This document shows, one piece after another, positions 36,336 through 40,027 of a stretch of 40,027 nucleotides of DNA. Position 1 is the stretch's first letter. Every line of letters begins with the position of its first letter. The stretch comes from Betaproteobacteria bacterium (GTDB taxonomy: Bacteria; Pseudomonadota; Gammaproteobacteria; Burkholderiales; Casimicrobiaceae), in the NCBI GenBank assembly GCA_013298045.1, contig JAAFJI010000006.1:1-40027 (forward strand), in the 5' to 3' direction. Below the pieces are notes generated by a model. That model did no database searches. It was not told the DNA's origin and was given only the letters and a program-made list of their open reading frames with translations. The position numbers and the translations under genes are program-made.

Positions 36336-38051
36336 ATGTATCAGTACACCGATTTCGATCAAACGATCGTGGACGAGCGGGTCGCGCAGTTTCGCAACCA
36401 GACAGAGCGCTTTCTTTCGGGCGCGCTCTCGGAAGACGAGTTCCGTCCGCTTCGCCTGCAAAATGGGCTCTACGTGCAAAAGCACGCGCCGATGCTGCGC
36501 GTCGCAATTCCGTACGGCCTGCTCAACACGAAGCAGCTGCGAATGTTCGCGCACATCGCGCGCACTTACGACCGCTGCTACGCGCACTTCACCACGCGCC
36601 AGAACATTCAGTACAACTGGCCGGCGCTCGCCCGCGTGCCCGACATCTTGGCCGATCTCGCGAGCGTACAAATGCACGCGATTCAAACAAGCGGCAACTG
36701 CATTCGCAACACGACGACCGATCAGTTTGCGGGCGTCGCACCGGATGAAGTCGTCAATCCCCTCATCTGGGCCGAGATCATCCGGCAGTGGAGCACGATT
36801 CATCCGGAGTTTGCGTACTTGCCGCGCAAATTCAAAATCGCCATCAGCGGCTCCCGCGAAGATCGCGCGGCGATTCTGGTGCATGACATCGGCCTGCAAG
36901 CAACGCGGGACGCAAACGGACAGATCGGCTTTCGCGTCGCAGTCGGCGGCGGTCTCGGGCGCACGCCGGTGGTGGGTGTCGTCATCAAGGAATTCCTGCC
37001 GTGGCAGCACCTGATCACCTACCTTGAGGCGATCCTGCGTGTGTACAACTTGACCGGTCGTCGCGACAACAAGTACAAAGCGCGCATCAAGATCACGGTG
37101 AAAGAAACCGGTGTCGCCGAGTTCGCCAAGCGCGTGGACGCCGAGTTCGCGAGAAACGAAAACGGTGCCACACGACTCAGCGACGTCCAGGTCGATGAAG
37201 TCGCCGCGCGTTTCAGCGCAGCCACCTATCTCGACTTACCGCAGGACGATGCAATCGTCGTTACGCTTGCCGCGAGCAACAATGCCTTCGCTCGCTGGCT
37301 CAAACGCAATACCCATCCCCACCGTGTTGCGGGATACGCCGCTGTCAGCCTGTCGCTCAAGCGAAAGGGCGTACCGCCGGGCGATGTGACCGCCAACGAA
37401 ATGGAGGCGATCGCCGCGCTCGCGGATCGCTACGCGCAGGGCGAGCTTCGCGTCACGCACGAACAGAACCTGGTGTTCGCCGATGTCGAACAGCGGGCGC
37501 TGCCCGAGCTCTGGCGCGAGCTTGACGCACTGGGTTTTGCGACGGCGAACATCGGACTCATCGGCAACATCATCGCCTGTCCAGGCGGCGATTTCTGTTC
37601 GCTTGCCAACGCCGTGAGCATCCCTGTTGCCCAGGCGATTCACGAACGCTTCGAGTCCCTCGACTATCAGTTCGACATTGGCGAACTTGACTTAAACATT
37701 TCGGGCTGTATCAACGCCTGCGGTCATCATCACGTCGGCCACATCGGCATTCTCGGCGTCGATAAGAACGGCGAAGAGTGGTATCAGGTCACCATCGGCG
37801 GCGCGCAGAGCATCGCGCAGGGCGGTGCCGACAGTGGTTTAGCCGCAAGCGAAGCTCTCTCGCAGCGCACCGCGCGCATCGGAAAAATCATCGGACCATC
37901 GTTTGCGCGGGCCGACGTGCCCGAGGTGGTCGAAAAACTCATTCAAACCTATCTCGGAGCGCGCGAGCGCGACGACGAACGCTTCGTCGACGTGGTCGCG
38001 CGGATTGGAATCGAGCCATTTAAGGAAAACGTATATGCCGAAACTCATTGA
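36336..38051 (+). CDS. cysI: nitrite/sulfite reductase, hemoprotein (CysI-type)
   Basis: 571 aa, TTRQNIQYNWP, NCIRNTTTDQFAGVAPDE, NIIACPGGDFCSLANA, LNISGCINACGHHHVGHIGILGV (siroheme/4Fe-4S). Confidence 0.95.
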   Translation: MYQYTDFDQTIVDERVAQFRNQTERFLSGALSEDEFRPLRLQNGLYVQKHAPMLRVAIPYGLLNTKQLRMFAHIARTYDRCYAHFTTRQNIQYNWPALARVPDILADLASVQMHAIQTSGNCIRNTTTDQFAGVAPDEVVNPLIWAEIIRQWSTIHPEFAYLPRKFKIAISGSREDRAAILVHDIGLQATRDANGQIGFRVAVGGGLGRTPVVGVVIKEFLPWQHLITYLEAILRVYNLTGRRDNKYKARIKITVKETGVAEFAKRVDAEFARNENGATRLSDVQVDEVAARFSAATYLDLPQDDAIVVTLAASNNAFARWLKRNTHPHRVAGYAAVSLSLKRKGVPPGDVTANEMEAIAALADRYAQGELRVTHEQNLVFADVEQRALPELWRELDALGFATANIGLIGNIIACPGGDFCSLANAVSIPVAQAIHERFESLDYQFDIGELDLNISGCINACGHHHVGHIGILGVDKNGEEWYQVTIGGAQSIAQGGADSGLAASEALSQRTARIGKIIGPSFARADVPEVVEKLIQTYLGARERDDERFVDVVARIGIEPFKENVYAETH

Positions 38052-38541
38052 CTCACACGGCGTACGCCTGAACGATCCCTGGCTCACCTATGCCGGAGAT
38101 GCCCACGCGATCGCTGCGGGCAGCTGCGTGATTCTGCCGCTCACCGAATTTCGCGAATTTGCCGGTACGTGGAAGAACCATGCCAAGGCAATTGGCGTCT
38201 TGCTGTCACCGTCGGACGACCCGGCGGCCATCGCGGGCGATTTCGATAAGTTGCGTGTGATTGCGATCGACTTTCCGAGCTTTACCGACGGACGCGGCTA
38301 TTCGCTCGCGCATCAGCTTCGCGAACGCCACGGCTGGACCGGCGAGCTTCGCGCGGTCGGCGACATTCAGCGCGACCAAATCGATCTGCTCTCGCGTGCG
38401 GGATTCGACACGTTCGGCTTGCGAGACGACCAGGATGCGGCGATTGCACTCACCGGGTTGAAGGATTTTTCGATTGCCTACCAATACAGTGCCGGTCGTC
38501 GCACGCCGCGTGTCGCACTGAACGGGCAGCTCACGCGCTGA
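38035..38541 (+). CDS. DUF934 domain-containing protein
   Basis: MPKLIDSHGVRLNDPW...DFPSFTDGRGYSLAHQLRERHGWTGELRAVGDIQRDQIDLLSRAGFDTF. ATG at 38035 overlaps the cysI stop codon. Confidence 0.92.
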   Translation: MPKLIDSHGVRLNDPWLTYAGDAHAIAAGSCVILPLTEFREFAGTWKNHAKAIGVLLSPSDDPAAIAGDFDKLRVIAIDFPSFTDGRGYSLAHQLRERHGWTGELRAVGDIQRDQIDLLSRAGFDTFGLRDDQDAAIALTGLKDFSIAYQYSAGRRTPRVALNGQLTR

Positions 38542-38572
38542 ATTGGCGGCGATCTCGTAGCTTTGTGCAAAA

Positions 38573-38660
38573 ATGCCTCATAAAATAATATTTATGTGGA
38601 ATAAATCTTAGCTATTGAGAAGTCGCAAAATACATGTTCAGAGCTTTATCCGATGCGGCT
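38573..38660. repeat. 88-bp AT-rich intergenic element (copy H)
   Basis: Left ATGCCTCATAAAATAATA (strong), right TTTATCCGATGCGGCT (weaker). Confidence 0.45.
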
Positions 38661-38693
38661 AAGCGCAAGCAAGCTACATCTCATAGCGTCCGA

Positions 38694-39458
38694 TCACACG
38701 TGTAGCCCTTTGTAGACCGTGTTGTGATGCTCAGGCGCGCCATCGGCGGGGCGCGCGGCCGTGTAGTAATACATCGCGAGCGACGTGCGCCACTCAGCTT
38801 TCGGCGAGACGATCGGGTCGGGGTGACCGTGAAAGGTATCCGAGCGCGAATTAAACACAACCAACCGATTAAACAATGGCGCGTAGCTCGCCACTGCCGC
38901 GCCGTGCGGACCGTCCCACAGCTCGAGCTCGCCGCGCCATTCGGGTCGCCAGCGGGGATTGAGATACAAAAATACGTTGACCCGGCGGTAGGCGTCCAAA
39001 CGTTTTGAGTAGTTGAAGTCGGCGTGAATCTGCAACACGCCGCCACTGGGCACCAGGTGCAGACCGGCTCCTTCGAGGTGCGGGTCGGGCAGCAAATGAT
39101 CGATCCCAGTCAGCGTTTCGAGAAAGCCGATGAACCGGCTCGCATTCATCTCTGCGACCAGTCGATTGAGCGGCGTCGGCAGCGACGCCTCGTCGGAGAT
39201 CGCCCACTTGTCCTCAAAGCCCTGCGCGAAATAGCGATCCCACTTTCCAGGGCTGCCCGGCGAAGGCAGCGATTCGACCAGCGCCTCGGCGCTGTCTCTC
39301 GGCAGGAAATCCTCGATCATGCTGTGCGGATAGGGCGCACGGCTCCGATGCGAAGCGGCGTGTTTCGCAGCCAGCGTCGATAGTGTCGCGAAGGGAAGGA
39401 TTTCAGTCGGGTTCGTTTCGACCGGACGTCGAAACAAGGATTGCAACAGTGATTTCAT
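38694..39458 (-). CDS. 2OG-Fe(II) oxygenase family protein
   Basis: 254 aa, LQIHADFNYSKRLDAYRRVNVFLYLNPRWRPEWRGELELWD (HxD), FHGHPDPI (distal His). Confidence 0.9.
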   Translation of the reverse strand: MKSLLQSLFRRPVETNPTEILPFATLSTLAAKHAASHRSRAPYPHSMIEDFLPRDSAEALVESLPSPGSPGKWDRYFAQGFEDKWAISDEASLPTPLNRLVAEMNASRFIGFLETLTGIDHLLPDPHLEGAGLHLVPSGGVLQIHADFNYSKRLDAYRRVNVFLYLNPRWRPEWRGELELWDGPHGAAVASYAPLFNRLVVFNSRSDTFHGHPDPIVSPKAEWRTSLAMYYYTAARPADGAPEHHNTVYKGLHV

Positions 39459-39498
39459 GTCGCAATTCTCCCATTCCGCCGCCCAGCCCAGCTTTGCG

Positions 39499-40027
39499 CT
39501 AGGTCAAAGGCAATCGCAGCCGAAAGGTCGACCCAACCCCGGCATCGCTTTCGATTTCGAGCGTGCCGCGATGGCGCTGCGCCACGTGCTTGACGATCGC
39601 AAGCCCGAGCCCAGTGCCGCCGGTCTCGCGAGAGCGCGATCGGTCAACCCGGTAGAAGCGTTCGGTCAGTCGCGGGATGTGTTCGCGCGCAATACCGACC
39701 CCCGCGTCGGTAATTTCGATGATCGCATCTTCGCCATCGGTCCGAACCGACAGCGCGATGCGGCCGCCGTCGGGCGTATAGCGCACTGCGTTTGACAGCA
39801 GGTTTGAAATCGCCGAACGGAGCTCCGCGCCGCTGCCGTTGAACGTCACCTCACCGAGCTCGCTGTCGAGCGGATGGCGACCATTGGAAAGCGCACTGGC
39901 ATCGGCGAGTGCCTCGGCTGCAATCGTGTGCAGTGACACCGGTGCCGCATCTACCGGCACCTGGTCGTTTTCAAGCCGCGCCAGCGTGAGTAAATCCTCG
40001 ACCAGGCGGCGCATGTTCTCGGTTTGT
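39499..40027 (-). CDS. sensor histidine kinase, C-terminal part (PhoR-like; truncated by window end)
   Basis: NMRRLVEDLLTLARLE, NLLSNAVRYTPDGG, ITDAGVGIAREHIPRLTERFYRVDRSRSRETGGTGLGLAIVKH. The frame remains open to the window end. Confidence 0.93.
   Translation of the reverse strand, partial: QTENMRRLVEDLLTLARLENDQVPVDAAPVSLHTIAAEALADASALSNGRHPLDSELGEVTFNGSGAELRSAISNLLSNAVRYTPDGGRIALSVRTDGEDAIIEITDAGVGIAREHIPRLTERFYRVDRSRSRETGGTGLGLAIVKHVAQRHRGTLEIESDAGVGSTFRLRLPLT

Noticed and set aside
36096-37010. 304-aa minus-strand ORF spanning the radical SAM/cysI junction
   Set aside because: Overlaps two confident plus-strand genes; no recognisable domain.
3799-38660. Intergenic elements considered as integron attC sites
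   Set aside because: No GTTRRRY/RYYYAAC core motifs, no cassette array and no integrase in the window.

Overview
A 40-kb chromosomal window, betaproteobacterial in character. It is dominated by housekeeping and metabolic genes: ispE(3' end)-tRNA-Gln-prs-rplY, class I DAHP synthase, an ECF sigma / Ser-Thr kinase pair, a tartrate/malate-type dehydrogenase, an alpha/beta hydrolase with a divergent LysR regulator, a DUF1501/DUF1800 pair, proS, N-formylglutamate amidohydrolase, dsbB, rpsO-pnp, a GT39-like membrane protein, MFS, tex, an MscS-like channel, VOC, a PLP dehydratase, DegV, arginase, an SplB-like radical SAM protein, cysI-DUF934, a 2OG-Fe(II) oxygenase and the 3' part of a PhoR-like kinase. 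I saw no CRISPR array, rRNA, prophage or transposase gene. The most unusual signal is non-coding: a dispersed family of AT-rich intergenic elements, about 87-88 bp long, in at least nine intergenic gaps plus one 110-bp variant. They share inverted ends of the type (A/T)TGCCCCATAAA ... TTTGATGGGGCA(T/A), but their interiors are essentially unrelated. Other notable signals are a candidate sRNA with three CCUCC (anti-Shine-Dalgarno) motifs and a Rho-independent terminator at 3940-4100 (-), a long repeat-built inverted repeat in the rpsO-pnp gap, and a perfect 13-bp-stem hairpin inside a membrane-protein CDS. All calls were made by eye; no database search was run.
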